DNA from: Palaemon carinicauda | Taxonomy: Eukaryota; Arthropoda; Malacostraca; Decapoda; Palaemonidae | Direction of reading: 5' to 3' | NCBI RefSeq assembly: GCF_036898095.1 | Contig: NC_090743.1 | Location: 20,072,479 to 20,136,478, forward strand | DNA: 64,000 nucleotides | Shown here: positions 36,781-50,625 of the stretch, piece by piece | Layout: each line of letters starts with the position of its first letter | Position numbering within the stretch: position 1 is the first letter of the stretch | The notes under the pieces: generated by a model | Seen by the model: only the letters and a program-made list of their open reading frames with translations | Databases searched by the model: none | Told to the model about the DNA's origin: nothing | Program-made: the position numbers and the translations under genes

Positions 36781-37180
36781 AGGTCGAGTCAAGACTCCCT
36801 CATCCACAGGGCAATGACATCTCGCCCATACTGTTCAGCACCCCTTCGCAGAGATCGTCTCTTTCTTGACAACGGGCATAAGAGAGGGTCACGTGCCCCA
36901 AAGGTTAAATCTTCCAAGAAGCAAAGCCCAAAGCAGACCTTTCAGGCTAGAGGGTCATGAGGTGGACATGCGTGTGCCTGCCATGGGGGGCATTCCTCCT
37001 TGGGGCTGATGAGTGATAACACCACGGTAGTGGCATACATGAACAAAGAAGGAGACTTTTTCACAGCTCCTTTGGCATCTAGTTGTAGAAATAATATGGA
37101 CAGAGGTATCCTAACATCATCTTTGCAACTGCTTGCAAAAAGCCTCAACCAATTCAAAAGGAGAAGAGGTCACTATTTTC
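36781..37180 (+). pseudogene. Retroelement RNase H fragment (DIRS/gypsy-like)
   Basis: A frame at 37000-37160 contains MSDNTTVVAYMNKEGDFF, matching the RNase H segment typical of DIRS-type and related retroelements. The upstream frame (36766-36960) is basic and may be the preceding linker. Only a fragment remains. Confidence 0.5.
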
Positions 37181-37799
37181 AAGTTGGCGGAACAACCAAC
37201 TGCCTTGAAACCTTACAAGTCTGACATTCCCAACATGTCCGGCACATATCCCTGATTACATTAATCAAAGATTTGTGCCAAACGAGTCATCGGAGCATTG
37301 CAATCATATTCCAGATTCCTCAGTGAGCATTATGGAAGTGTCTCGGCAACTGTGTCCATCAGTTCATTGAAGGTGACTACTAGGGCTACTGAGCCATCTG
37401 GGTTTCGCTTCACTAGCAAACCTTGGTGTACTTCCAGGTCTGACCAACATCTCCTATAGGGTAGATAAGAGCTTGGAACTTGAGATGCAGGAACCCTGGA
37501 GTAGATCATGTTGATGACAGTTTTTCTAATGATTCATTTGTTTAGACCCTCTTAATGAGAGAATGCCTTGATGAAGTCATTGAGCTTCAGCACGGCATAT
37601 CATTTCCGTGCTGAAACTTGGTGACGGGCAAGAGGGCTCTCGAACTTGGGGATATTGCTCCCCCAGTTCGAATCTAAATTTCTCTCTTTCTCATCTTTTT
37701 CTTCCTTTTAATATTACTTCAACCTTCTCCTAATTTTATAAACTTTCATGTTGCTGTCCCAACCCTATGAGTAAAATTTGCGTTATGTATATGTGTATA
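37181..37799. other. No gene seen
   Basis: Mixed sequence with no supported frame; may still be retroelement remnant. Confidence 0.35.
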
Positions 37800-38296
37800 T
37801 ATTTACATTTGTATGTTTTTTTTTAATGGCGTGGATGTTTCTACATCTGTAATTTCCAATGGCGTGGATATTTCTACACCTGTTATTGCTGCCTGCTTTG
37901 ATGAATTGGAAGAGGTGTCATGGTGTGGAGGTATTTGTGCGCTAAGCTTTATGTGAGAATATTGGATGATCTCAGCCATCCCGAAGATGGTTTGGACCTT
38001 TTTGGCGGAACTATTCTCAAGTGTTGGGTCTTCGGAATCCAGGGGGATGCAATGCTTGACTCTCAGCTTTTGGCCGGAAGCCCATCATTACGGATATGGG
38101 GAGGATGATTCCATAGTTTCTTGGTCTCAGTCCTAACAGGCGGGTTCAGCTTATACCTGTGCCTCTATATCTGTTTTGGGGCTATCCTTCGTGTAGGGTA
38201 AGGAGTGTACCTTCTGGGAAGTATACTCTCATTGTGCCCGTAAAGGAGAGTGCAAATATCCTTCCCAACATGTGATGCCTTAATGTTTTCAAGCAG

Positions 38297-40061
38297 GTGA
38301 ATCAAACAATTTCAAATATCACATTTCTCTTTTTCTTTTTTCTTGTGGATTCTTGTGACAACGACCATCCCCCCCCCTCCCCTAGATATACTGACTCGAC
38401 CCCGGGACTGTTTACGACCTCTGGCAATTCTTTTAAAGAAAATTCTGTTGACGACTTAGGAACTAAAAAGGACTATTCTTTGAACATTCGAAAAAAGTGC
38501 AATTTGGGCAACACAGGATAATTGAAAATCCTGCAAGTTACTTAAATCCCATTAGAAGCTAATTATGATGTGCTACATAAAATATTTGAGTGCTACGGAT
38601 TAATAAAAGAAATTAGGAGAGAACTTCAAGAAGACGAATGGGTCATTTAATTGTCATGAGGAAGCATTCAATGCAAGCCGTAACATTGTTAATATTAAGA
38701 TAGGTAACATAAGTATTAAGGGTGCTCTTTGTGATGGGGCAGACTGGATTGGTAAAGACATAGAAATAGATATGCCATCCCAAAGAAAGCCAAAACCACC
38801 AATGTGGCTTGCTGCTCAATCTACAGGAGGTACAGAAAATTATTTTAAGATCTGCAAATTTCCTCAGAGGAAGGTAGGAGCGATTGCACCAGGAGATATA
38901 TCTCGATTCGGTAAGAAAAGTTACTTGATAAAGGCCAAGTCATACACAGAGTCTGTTATATTGTCATTTAAAGACAGTAAATGATGATATAAAATTGGAC
39001 ATCAAACCCCATCTAAACTTTAACTATGGAAGGGGAGTGGTTTTCAATAGGGATCTATATGAATTTACGGGAGAGGAGATATTGGCTATGTGTCCATTAT
39101 CAGTGTGGAAAGTACATAAAGTACTTGGAATATCCATGATTATCCTTACTTTCCAGGATGCTGATGTACCTTTCCTCATAGACATAGAAAATGAAAAGAT
39201 TAGAGTTCAACCTTTTAAGCAGAAGCCACTGCAATGTTTTAATTGCTTTGAATTTGGGCATCCTTCCAAAGTTTACATGAAGGATAAAATTTTTAATACC
39301 TGCTCCAATCTTTACCTTGGAGAATGTACACTTGAGGCAACTCTAATCATAAATCTAATGATAGGAGCTATCAGTTTTATAAGCCAGAAGAAGCTGCCCT
39401 CAATAAATCAATTATTGAACATTCAAGCGTAGGGCATGCCAAGAGATTATTAAATAAATCTACTTCATATGCAAAGACATTAAAAACGAGAGAAAAAATC
39501 CCTCGGGAATCATCTAACCCACCTAATACTGTAGGTAGTTCTCAAAAAAGAAAGTCACTATCTACTGATAAAGTGCTGCATAATAAGACAAGAATATCTC
39601 GTCCTAAAGAGTTACCATTGTGTATCAACAAAAAGACATTGCCCACCACTATCCAAACTTTATCCCCCATTATAAAGGATAGTAGTAACTTCTCCTAGGC
39701 CATATCCTTGCCTGATTTAATGGAGATTCCACTTGAAACCAAGTTATGAGGTACACCTGTAGTGGGGAAGGTACTAAAACCTGGTAGCTCACACCCTATT
39801 AATCGGAAAAGAGAGAGATATCCATCTCTCTCACCACCTTCTATAAGAAATATTAGAGTTATGACATCAAATAAATATGATGTTTTGTCTGTTGATGTTT
39901 CTGATGAACCAAGAGACAATTTAAATAAATCAGAAATTCAGGTTGAGGTCCACCATCACCCTCAACAATTAGATCAAAAGGACAAAAAGAAAATAACAAA
40001 CACCAAACCCAATTTATCTAGACCCCCTCTAATAAAACCACCGGGAAATAGTGTTAAATAA
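38297..40061 (+). pseudogene. LINE ORF1 (RNA-binding, CCHC remnant)
   Basis: Pieces include an RRM-like stretch (IFECYGLIKEIRRELQEDEW near 38580-38640), a middle domain (YGRGVVFNRDLYEFTGEEIL), and a zinc-knuckle start (LQCFNCFEFGHPSK). The remaining Cys/His of the knuckles are degenerate. A basic tail follows to 40061. Stops at 38519, 38647, 38981, 39430 and 39710 break it. Confidence 0.65.
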
Positions 40062-40139
40062 AAAATGGCTAATGGGAAGACTTCATCCAAAAGTTCTTGC
40101 AAAAAATAAAGCATAGTCTTTTCCTCTATTTTGCAATGG

Positions 40140-40960
40140 AATTATTAGGCTTTAAGGGCCAAATATGAAGAACTTAAGCTCCTAATTCACGAGCAATCCC
40201 CCATAATTATATGTGTACAGGAGAGCAAGCTTGATGCTAATACCCCTTGTTCTCGCGAATATATTAGCTATGGGACACCATATGATCACCGAGTAGGGAG
40301 CCATGGCGGGAAGTCTCATATACGTTCGTCGAGATGTTCCCCAATTACCCTTATTTATTCGTACACCTCTACAGGCAGTGGTTTTACAGATTGATATAGG
40401 GAGAAAATATACAATTTGTTCTGTACTTTCCTCCAAATGATAACATATCGTTTGATAATTTAGTAGATGTGATTCTTCAGCTCCCTCAATCTTTTCTTTT
40501 ACTTGGTGATTTGAATAGTAGACATCCTTTGTAGGGTGACATTCTAGCAAACACCAGGGGCAATATTATATCATCAATTGTGGAAAACAAGGATGTCGGA
40601 CTTCTTAATACAAGAGACACTACACACTTCCATGTTGAGACAGGTACCTTGTCATGCATTGACCTTTCAATTGCAAGCTCTAACTGCCTTCTTAATTTCG
40701 ATTGGAGGACACTAGATGATTGGCATACTAGTGATCATGCACCAATCTTCATAAACACCAAAAATGTTCCACCTTTACAAAGATCGCCACGATGGAATCT
40801 TGAGAAGGCAGACTGGGTTAAATTTCGTGAGCTAAGTGAAATCGAGGGGAGTGCAGAGCAGTTTGAAAGTATAGATGATGCCATAGACCTACTGAATGGA
40901 ACTCTCCATACAGCAGGAATTAATTCGATTCCCAAAACCACAGGATCATTAAAACGATGA
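40140..40960 (+). pseudogene. LINE apurinic-type endonuclease domain
   Basis: ICVQESKLDANT, GDLNSRHPL, GTLSCIDLSIASS and WHTSDHAPIF are in the expected order. They correspond to the catalytic Glu, the Asp-Asn pair and the SDH motif. The frame changes between the first and the later motifs. Confidence 0.75.
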
Positions 40961-41169
40961 CCGGTCCCATGGTGGTCTTCAGAATTAACTGCCTTGCACA
41001 GAGCCACCAGAAAATCTCTGACTAGATTACGTAGACGCCGTACTGAGGAAAATTTAATATCATACAATAAGTGTAGAGCACAGTTCCGTCGTGGCATGAA
41101 AGTAGCTAGACGCCAGTCTTGGGTGTCTTTTGTTTCATCCATTAACAGTGGAACATCACCATCTCCTGT

Positions 41170-42520
41170 ATAGATGAAAATAAAAAAGATTGCAGACAAA
41201 TTTACTCCAAACCTACCACCAGTGTTGAAGGTGAATGGTCAGTATGTGACTGAAACAAATGATGTTAGCAATGCCCTGGCTGATCATTTTTCAAATGTAT
41301 CATGCAAGTGTGAAGCAGCTCCTGGTCACCAGTATAGAAGCATTGAGGAAAAGAAAATTTTAAATTTTGCAACGGGAAGGGAAGTCGTATAATTCTCCTT
41401 TTACTGAAAGAGAATTTGATTCCACATTTGTTAATTGTAACGATACAGCCCCTGGACCTGATGGAATTCCATTTGCAATGATTAAACATGTACATTTTCA
41501 TACAAAGTTATTTATTTTAAGCATTATTAATAGAATCTGGCATGAACATGGTTATCCTAGTGTTTGGGAACTAGCCATTATTTTAGCCTTTTTAAAACCC
41601 GGTAAGGACAAGTTTTTAGCAGCAAATTATAGGCTATTGCATTGACATCTTGTTTATGTAAAATCATGGAGAAGATGGTCAATTTAAGACTGATGTGGTA
41701 CCTTGAAAAGAAGGGTATTTTATCACCCATTCAATGTGGATTCAGAAAAATGCACTCAACAACTGATGTGTTGATACGACTTGAGTCTTTTATTTGTGAA
41801 GCCTTTGATTCCAAACAGCACCATGTGACAGTCTTTTTTTACCTTGAAAAGGCATATGATACCACATGGAGATATGGTATACTTAAAACAATTTATGAAT
41901 TAGGATTAAGAGGAGAGATACCACTATTTATTCAGACATTTCTTTCACATGGAGTTTTTCAAGTGAGAGTAAATGTAAGGAAGGAGTTCCTCAGGGTAGT
42001 GTGCTGAGTGTAACCCTGTTTGCACTAGCAATTAATGGGATATCCTCAGTCATTCCCAAGATGTTCTTTCAACATTATTTGTGGGTGATTTCTCAATATC
42101 ATTTGCTGGAGCTAGAAAGGCAATGGTTAAGAGAAAAATACAACTCTCTATTGACAAAATTATACAGTGGGCCGATATGAATGGATTTAAGTTCTCGTCA
42201 AGTAAAACTACTATTGTCCATTTCTGTCGTATCTGGGGAGTACATCCAGACCCGGATATATACATTAATGGTTAACGGATCCCATGTGTAAGTGAAGCTA
42301 AATTTTTAGGTTTAATATTTGATTTTAGGCTTACATTGGTTTCTCACTTGAAAGCGTTAAAAGCTAAATGTCTTGAGGCTCTGAATATTTTAAAAGTATT
42401 GTCCCATACATCATGGTGGCCAGACTGCAATACTATTTTAAAATTATACAAAGCCTTGATTTTTTCCCAAAACTAGTCATGGATGTGAAATATACTCCTC
42501 AGCCACCCCAAGCCAGTTAA
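41170..42520 (+). pseudogene. LINE reverse transcriptase domain
   Basis: Blocks are NDTAPGPDGIPFAMIK, PSVWELAIILAFLKPGKDK, CGFRKMHSTTDVLIRLESF and FYLEKAYDTTWRYGILKTIY. The catalytic YADD-type motif is replaced by FVGDF near 42075. The thumb reads QWADMNGFKFSSSKT. At least three frame breaks. Confidence 0.8.
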
Positions 42521-42809
42521 AGATGTTAGATTCAATACATCATGCTGGTATTTTATTGTCCACAGGAGTGTTTAGAACCTCACCTATCTCAAGTCTCCTT
42601 GTTGATGCTGGAGAGTTACCTCTAGACCTTTACCGAATTTCTTCTATTAATCGATATTGGTTTAGATTGCAAAGGCTCCCCAATTGTTTAGCCTTACAGA
42701 ATGCAAGACTTGTAAGGCACTCAACATACTTTGAGTTGCACCCAACATCTCCTCAACCTTTTGGCTTTCGGGTAAAAAATTATTAAACAGTCTTGATATA
42801 ATTAGAATT

Positions 42810-43220
42810 AAGGTGATTCCATTTAAGGTATCATCAACACCTCCATGGAAATTACCAGAGGTATCATTTTGTAAATACTTTATTGGAGTTAAGAAGAATA
42901 TGATTGACTTAGAATCCAGGCCTCTTTTTATGGAACATATTGTAGAACATAGAGGATCGACTTTTATGTATACTGATAGCTCCAAATCTGATGCTGGCAT
43001 TGGATTTGGAGTACATTAATGGTTTTAATTGTAGAGGTGCACTTCCTCTAACACCTTCCATATTTACCGCCGAACTGTATGGCATACTAACCGCTATTGA
43101 TAAAATAGCGTTGGAAAAGGAGGGTAATTTTACAATTTTTAGTGATGCAAGGAGTGTTCTTCAAGTTTTAGAAGTTTTTATTTCTAGTAACCCTCCAGTT
43201 TTAAAGATTTTAGAATGACT
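42810..43220 (+). pseudogene. LINE RNase H domain
   Basis: TYTDSSKSDAGIGFGV is followed in another frame by FTAELYGILTAIDKIA and FTIFSDARSVLQVLE. These carry the Asp, Glu and Asp of a type I RNase H. Confidence 0.75.
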
Positions 43221-43346
43221 TGGTGAAGAATCCTGCATCCGAGTCGCTACTAAGGAGGTATCGGGATAGTCTAGATGGCAATAAAATGAGAGAAATTTTA
43301 AATGTCAGATCTCCTTGGAGGTATAACATGATGCCCCGAAAATGGG

Positions 43347-43513
<167 letters not shown>

Positions 43514-43822
43514 TTGCACACTTATTTCCAGAAGTAACCATGTTGAAGTGATTGATCGTGATTTTTAATCACCGAAGGGTTACATTATCTTTGGTTAAGT
43601 CATTACCAATGAATTGTTCAGAAGGGAATGATGCAAAAAGAAATCACGAAATCTTTGTGGGATTACAATGGAAATTCCCGGTATTCCATTGGACTTGATT
43701 CTGCCTCTTTTATTTATCGTGAGAAATTTGCAGATTCTTTTTGCCTTTTAATTTAATTTTGAATAAAGGTCAGTTTGCATGTTTTGGCTAGAAATTAGAA
43801 CTATTAATTTTCAGTTATTTTG

Positions 43823-43827
<5 letters not shown>

Positions 43828-43900
<73 letters not shown>
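43828..43900. repeat. (CT)n microsatellite
   Basis: About 73 bases of CT. Neighbouring DNA (43512-43827 and 43901-44326) shows no gene. Confidence 0.95.
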
Positions 43901-43902
<2 letters not shown>

Positions 43903-44312
43903 AATATTTTCCCGATAGATTTTCATGTTATTTAGTTTGTAATAAACTCATTTATTTTCAATATTTGATTGTTTCTCCTTTAAGGATTTTTTATTAATAT
44001 AGGGAAATACATTTAACATTTTGATAATTCTTCGTGACATTCATTATATGTTTAATATTTCTTTTCACTTATTAGGTTGTTAATAAAGTAAACAGACAAG
44101 ATTTTTGTTGTGTTACTTTTGGCTTTATGCATTTGTTATTACATAAAATGGTTTGAGGTTGCATGAACAGTAAAGCTTTATTAAATTGAAACGTAAAACA
44201 CGAAGTACATTGAATTTCATCTGTATATTTCACTGTCGTTTTTTTTTCGAAATATTTAAGTGAATTAGTCATACCAGAGTGACATATAGGCAAGAGTGAT
44301 GTTTTAGCTTTC

Positions 44313-44413
<101 letters not shown>

Positions 44414-44989
44414 GGATGTTAGACTTTTTAGTCCATCCGCGGCGACTCAATTTGCTCTTTGATAGAGATTTAGTTTAAGCATTTAGAGAGTTCATATTAT
44501 ATTGTATAACTTATTCTTGAACTCGTTTACCATGTTACTGTTTACTACATCTGGTGGAAATCTATTTCAAGTATTTTCTATTTTGTATGTAAAGATATTG
44601 CCATACTGAGTGGTGTTGTATCTTTTCAATTCCTGTTTATATCCGTTACCTCAGGACTAATTTATGCTAAGCGTTAATAGAATGCTGTAATCTACATTTG
44701 GTATTCCTTTAAGAATTTTGAATGCCTCTATGAAGTGCCCCCTTAGTCGTAGAGTTTGTAGACCAAATAAGATCAAACGTTCCATCCTCCGTCTATATCT
44801 AAATTGCCTTAGTGTTGGAACTAGTTTGATGGTCCTAGCTTGTATTGCTTACAGTCTATCTATATCCTTCTGAATACGTGAAGCCCAGAATTAGACTCCG
44901 TGTTCCAGATGGGGTCTTACTATTTATGTGTACAGATGTAGTAAAGTGTCTTTGTCTCTGTATTTGAATTGTCTCTTTAAGTAACATAT

Positions 44990-46340
44990 TAGTTTTTGTG
45001 GTTTTTTTCAGCTTTCATGCTCTGTATGGTGAACTTCAAATCCTTGCTGATAATAATACCAAGATCTTCCTCCTGGTCTATACTTTCTATTCCATTACCC
45101 AGCAGTGAGTAATCTGATTGTGGCTTACTATAACCTATGTGCAGGACTTTACATTTCCCACAGTTGAAAGGCATTTGCCATTTTGTGGACCATTCTTCTA
45201 GCTTCATCAGATCCTGTCCTAAGGCTTCTACGTCTTCTGAGTTCGCAGCATTTATGCCTAGTTTAGTATTGTCGGCAAATTTGGATATTCAATTAGTTAG
45301 TCCTAAATCAATGTCGTTAACGTAGATCAGAAATAACAACGGGCCAAGGACAGATCCTTGTAGTAATCCGCTTGTAACAGCTGACCTCTCTGAAGCTTCT
45401 TCATTGATTACAACTCTGTTTTCTGTTTTTTAGCCAATCTTCGATCCATTCCGCTGGCTCTAATTTTTACTAATAATTTTTAAGAGGAACTTCAACAAAA
45501 AACTTTTGAAAGTGTAGCTATAAGATGTCTATTTCCCTGCTTTTGTCATAAATGCCTAAACATTTTGTGGAAAAATTCCAAAAGATTTGTCACAAATGAT
45601 CTCTTTTTGTCTAAAAACATGTTGGATGTCTATCAGAATATTTATTTTTTTTTTTTTATGTGAATCTACCTTAATTGTTTAAAATTTTTTGCAAGGCACT
45701 GAAGTTAGACACACAGGTCTGTAGTTGCCTGATTCTTCCTTTGGTCCCTTCCTGTAGATTGAAGGAACATTGCCTAGTTGCCATCTTTGGAGTGCCTATC
45801 TTTTGCTGGCTGTCTTTCGGAGCATTTTGTAAAAGTGTGGGGTTATCTCTTCTTCTAGTTCTATAATCTCTCTTGGATAAATATCATCTCGACCTGGTGC
45901 TTTAGACTTAATGAGTCCTTTTTTTTTCTTTTTGACATCACCCAATGTAAAAGTGGTTCTATTTAATGGTTGTGGCCCTTCATATTTGATAGCTGGTTCA
46001 GGGAGGGTCGTTGATTCTTCCCTAGTGAATACAGTTGTGAAATATTCATTCATCAGGTCAGCTTTTTCCAAATAATTTGTTATAAGATTACCCTCCTTGT
46101 GTCTTAATGGGCTAATGTTTTTTTATTGGTTTTCTACTGTTTACATACGCGAAAAATAATTTTTTGTTGTCTTTACTACCTGAAGCCACAAATTTTCTTC
46201 ATTGATCTTGGCCTTTCTAACTAGTTTTACTTTTCGGCTTAACTTCTTGCGCTCGGATATTTCATGAATTGAAGGTTGGGGACCCATTAATTTAAGTTTG
46301 TTGTCTCTAATTCCTATTGCATTAGCCATTTCTCTGTTGA
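44990..46340 (-). pseudogene. LINE-A reverse transcriptase region
   Basis: Frames on the minus strand carry MNEYFTTVFTREEST and KSKAPGRDDIYPREI (45796-46071), then broken RT blocks. A thumb segment at 44989-45207 reads EWSTKWQMPFNCGKCKVLHI. Stops and shifts divide it. Confidence 0.8.
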
Positions 46341-47266
46341 TCAGTTAGGTTGTGGAAGTCCACTTGGTAAAATGTTTCTATGCGGTGTACATTTAACCCT
46401 TTTTTCTTTAGATATTTCTACAAAGGTGTCCCATTGTGTATCTATGTTCCCTGTTTTGTCGTATTCTAAATACTTGGTGTATTCCTTCTGTTTTATCCGG
46501 TTATTTCGCCTGTAGTCTAGCTTTTTTATAATTTTCCTTTCTTTTAGATGAGGAATATTTACCTGAAACCTAACTATTTTGTGGTCACTTTTGCTAATAT
46601 TTTCGCCTACTGAAACAATAGATATTAAATTTTCTTCTGTTGTCAGTTCAGTATTTAGTATGTTGTTTGCCCTAGTTGGTTTATCGACCCACTGATGGAA
46701 GAATACATTGATGACAAATTCTAATAGCCTGTGTCCCTCTGTGTTTGATGTAGAATTGATAGTGTCCCAGTTTACTGCTGCATTGGAGTCTCCCTTTAGG
46801 AAAGCTAGCTTATTGTTCACTTCTTGTCCAAGTTGTCTATACACCTCTTCATCCTGTTCTTGTGTTTGATGTGATGGTCTGTATATTACTAGTATGGACA
46901 TATTTTTTCCTATGGTGTTAATATTTGCACCTGTCACTTCACATTCGGCTTCTAATTCAATTTCTATGGAGTTTAAGTGATTTTTAACATAAAGCATTAT
47001 CCCTCCACCTTTTTTGATCAGGTGATCCTTTTTGAAAAGCTTGAAATCTGGGATTTCGTATTCTCCGTTAAAATCCTTTGTTTTGGTTTTGTTTTAATCC
47101 AGGTCTCTGTAATGCCTATGACATCTAGTTCCTCACTAGCTATCATTGCCCTGAAGTTTTCCATTTTGTTTCTAACTGACTGAGCATTGAATTGCGCCAC
47201 TCTGAGGAAATTTTCTGTCTTTTTTTTTTTTTTGTCTTCCTTTATGGCTTTGCTAGTTTCCCTCAT
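46341..47266 (-). pseudogene. LINE-A endonuclease domain
   Basis: The first frame (47018-47266) has RVAQFNAQSVRNKMENFRAM and VIGITETWI (catalytic Glu). The second (46341-46997) has ILVIYRPSH, FLKGDSNAAVNWDT and ENISKSDHKIVRFQ (SDH motif). Confidence 0.85.
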
Positions 47267-48290
47267 TTACTAGTGTTTTAGTTTTTCCTTTATCTATATT
47301 ATTCATGTTTTCTGTCTAATTTCTTGTATTTGTTGTTGGATGATTTTCTAAGGGTCTAGTTTGTTCATGGTCTACTGTGTTTAAGTAAATGTACAGGCTG
47401 AGAATAAATTGGTTTTTGTATACTCTCTTGTCCTCTTCACTAAAGTGTATTCCGTCTCTTTTGTGTGAGGACTTAAGCTTTTTGTTTATTCCTATGGCCT
47501 TACTGAGGGTGAAGTATCTGACATTGAGTCTTGGGAGAGTACCTATATCTATAGTAATATTGGTCTTGTTTCTAGCCGTTTCACTAGTTTTTTCTAGCTG
47601 TTTGATGTAAGGTTCTGTTTAGCCAGCAGCATCATATCTTAGGAATAGGTTATTTCCAGTTGCCCGAAGAATAAAAGTGGTCTTCTGGTTCTCTGTTGTA
47701 GTTTTACTAACTACTTTAATTTTCTGTGCGTTGGCACCTGTATAGGACCTGACCTTTCTCCTCTTTTTGAGGCCGAAGTGCCCCCCTTGGTCCTTCACTA
47801 CAGTCTCTCTCATTAACACCGCCTTGTCCTCCTCCTCCTCTGCTCGGGACTGAATCTGTTTTTGGTTATAGTTACATTTCTAGGCTCCTATTTAATCTTC
47901 TTGGCCTTAGCTACCCTTCCTCTAGTGGGTTTTGTGAACTCTGCTTTTGTTGGTTATTTCTTTTCTAGGTTCTGTCCTTGATTTCACCTTATTTTATATT
48001 TCATGGATACTAATCCCATTTTCTACCGCATTATCTATGATTTCGTTGTTCCTTATTTCTAACTGTTGGAACTTGGACATGATCTCTATCAATTGTTTTC
48101 TTAGTTCTTTGTTTTCATTTTTAAATTTTTATATTTCCTGTTCCTGCTGACAGAACAGGCATACACTATTATGGTGTAGGTTTGCAGCACACCCTTCTTT
48201 GAAGTCTACGCACCATTTGTTTATTTGGCATTTTGCTTATTTGTCTCTTAACTTCGGTTTCTCGCTCATTTTTAATTCCTCTGCAATATT
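47267..48290 (-). pseudogene. LINE-A ORF1 with zinc/coiled-coil N-terminus and SGNH-esterase-like domain
   Basis: The N-terminal part has several cysteines (KWCVDFKEGC, SVCLFCQQEQE) and a coiled coil. The C-terminal part has TTFILRATGNNLFLRYDAAG, a TLPRLNVRY block and KRDGIHFSEEDKRVYKNQ. The latter fits the DGxHxxxxG end block of SGNH hydrolases known in CR1 ORF1 proteins. The catalytic Ser is not confidently located. Confidence 0.6.
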
Positions 48291-48360
48291 ATCTAATGCG
48301 TATCTGTTTGGAAATATCAGCTAATAACATCTATAATTATTATCTTTGTGAACACTAGTA

Positions 48361-48951
48361 TAAAAAGGGTTGTTGATAGTTACTCACTTGCTGCCGCATC
48401 TGCATAATCCTCGGTAACTTTCCATCTTTTCTGTCCCTATCATCCCATAAGTGCTCCCAAAACATCAGTTAAGTCTCCTCGAAGTTGGGCTGTCCCTAAC
48501 ATGCTGCAGCTCCCAACTGAGCAGCAGAAGGCAGAAGCCTGTATTTTCGCCAGGATTGACAGCGTAAGGCCTGTGAAGACTGGGAATAGCCCGACTCTTA
48601 GGTACTACCGAGTATTGCCAAGAAGCAGCAACTGGGTTTTTTAGTAGGCCAGGACTCCAACAAGGCTCAAAAGCTATGTCAATCTCATGAGCAGTTGTGC
48701 CTATTTCGTTAGGGGTTAGTCACTGCAAGTGGTCAGCTATTACACGTTAGAAATGTGCTTTACATGGCATCAATAGTAATACTCCATTCTTGGGTCCGCT
48801 GTCACCCTGGGATTCCTCCGTTCCAGTCTCTCAAAACCTCTGAACGAGTTCCTAGTGTTGTTTATAGAGGTACCAAAGCCTTTGCTCTGTCGTATGAGGC
48901 AGCTGTCAGCTCCTTAATGTTTGCACGTGTATAGGCTAGTCATAAATAGCC

Positions 48952-48953
<2 letters not shown>
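48361..48953. other. Probable 5' UTR of LINE-A and unassigned DNA
   Basis: GC-richer sequence upstream of the minus-strand ORF1; no frame of note. Confidence 0.35.
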
Positions 48954-49005
<52 letters not shown>

Positions 49006-49228
49006 CCAGGAGAGATTGAAAATTGAGATCTTGCATAGAAGAGTTGAGAAAGAGAGAAAAACAGAAAAATGAAATTGGAGAAGAGTTAATAGTGGTCCGG
49101 TCCTAGTCTGGATGCTCAGAGTTGGTCTTAGGTTAAACATACCGGGTTGGAAAAATACTTCGCCCCCGTCATCGCCCACCCCTTCATTGCATACCTCAAG
49201 CTCTCTCACCTCAACAAAGTGCCTGGAA

Positions 49229-49290
<62 letters not shown>
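48954..49290. repeat. Poly-T (48954-49002) and (GA)n (49231-49290)
   Basis: Homopolymer and dinucleotide arrays flank about 230 bases of unassigned sequence. Confidence 0.9.
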
Positions 49291-49294
<4 letters not shown>

Positions 49295-49894
49295 AATATC
49301 CCTGTTTATTGATTTCACCAGTCTTAATACGTACATAACGTTTTAACATATTATATATTCATTTTTTATAGCATCTAAGTGTCTTTTGGTTAAAACATGT
49401 CTTTTTGTTATGATGAACTCTAAAGATTTTATTCGGGTGTGAGTAATAGTGATTTCGTTTTTATGTATCTGATGTAAATTAGATATTTTCCAGATTATCT
49501 GTCTCTATTTCACTTCACATGAACTAAAGTCTTTTTTATGGTTCGCTTTCTTTTCCTAATCCTTGTTTAATATGAAAATATATATATGCATTCGGGATTT
49601 GATTTAATTTTTGAATACAGCAATCAATAGGTAGCTAAACTTTCTTTTCCGTTGTATGATTTAGCTTCTTTTAATAACAATTGCCAAAATTATGTAAACT
49701 CGTTTAACGCTTTTTAACGTAAATAAATATTGCATATTTTATGTATGTACAGACTTTTGTGTTCATTGCAAGGATGGTTTAATGTCAGGACGGTCAGGCT
49801 TTTAGTTAATGTCGCCTTTTTATTTAGTATTATAGTTTGTGAAGGGTAACATTGCCCATTATTTTTATCTATATTGATGTCGGGTGCATTTTCT

Positions 49895-49954
<60 letters not shown>
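49291..49954. other. AT-rich DNA ending in (CT)n
   Basis: No gene. A (CT)n array at 49893-49954 abuts the next RTE fragment. Confidence 0.5.
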
Positions 49955-49955
<1 letters not shown>

Positions 49956-50257
49956 AAGGATGGGGTCTCCTTTTCGGACTACTTTCTCAATCGAAATTCT
50001 CACTATCTTTACGTAATTTTAGGATTGCTCTACATCCTGTATAGATAGATATCTTCAAGTATTCTAACAAAAGATTCATGTATTCCTTGTCTTTGAAGGG
50101 CTTTCATTACTGGTGAGGTTTTAAGAGAATCAAAGGCTTTCTCGTAGTCTATAAATGCCATAAATATTGGTTTTTCATACTATGTTGATTTTTTTTTATT
50201 AACTGGTTGATTACATGGATATGGTCAGTTGTTAAATACCTACTTTCAAAACCGGCC

Positions 50258-50262
<5 letters not shown>
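49955..50262 (-). pseudogene. RTE-like LINE fragment, copy 3, bounded by (CT)n on both sides
   Basis: Nearly the same as 15240-15553, including FIDYEKAFDSLK on the minus strand. (CT)n arrays lie at 49893-49954 and 50263-50319. The right break is at the homologous base to copy 1. Confidence 0.85.
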
Positions 50263-50319
<57 letters not shown>

Positions 50320-50321
<2 letters not shown>

Positions 50322-50625
50322 CGGCTCGTGTGGCCAGGGGTACAGTGAGAAAATATGATCATATATCTCCAATTTTACTAGAACTGGGTTGGTTGAAAGT
50401 GAAAAACAAGTACACTTTTGATGTCTGAATTTTTGTTTTAAAAGTTTTAAAAAAATGTTTTTCCAAACTGGCTTTACAAGCAAATAATCTAGTGTCCAGA
50501 AGAGCCAATACCGATATAGGATCAAAGGAAATAAATACTAAAGGTCCACATTTATGGAATAGTTTACCTGGCTCATATTTTAAAAATAAACTAAGAAAAC
50601 ATCTTTTAAACAATAATTAATCTTC
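50320..50625 (+). pseudogene. 3' end of another LINE (L2/CR1-like)
   Basis: The frame shows KYDHISPILLELGWLKVKNK and KGPHLWNSLPGSYFKNKLRK, then HLLNNN and a stop. This is the common C-terminus of L2/CR1-like LINE polyproteins. It begins straight after the (CT)n array. Confidence 0.75.

Noticed and set aside
36041..36817. 258-codon plus-strand open frame
   Set aside because: It is antisense to the zinc-finger fragment; its repeats mirror the 177-bp units and it has no domain of its own.
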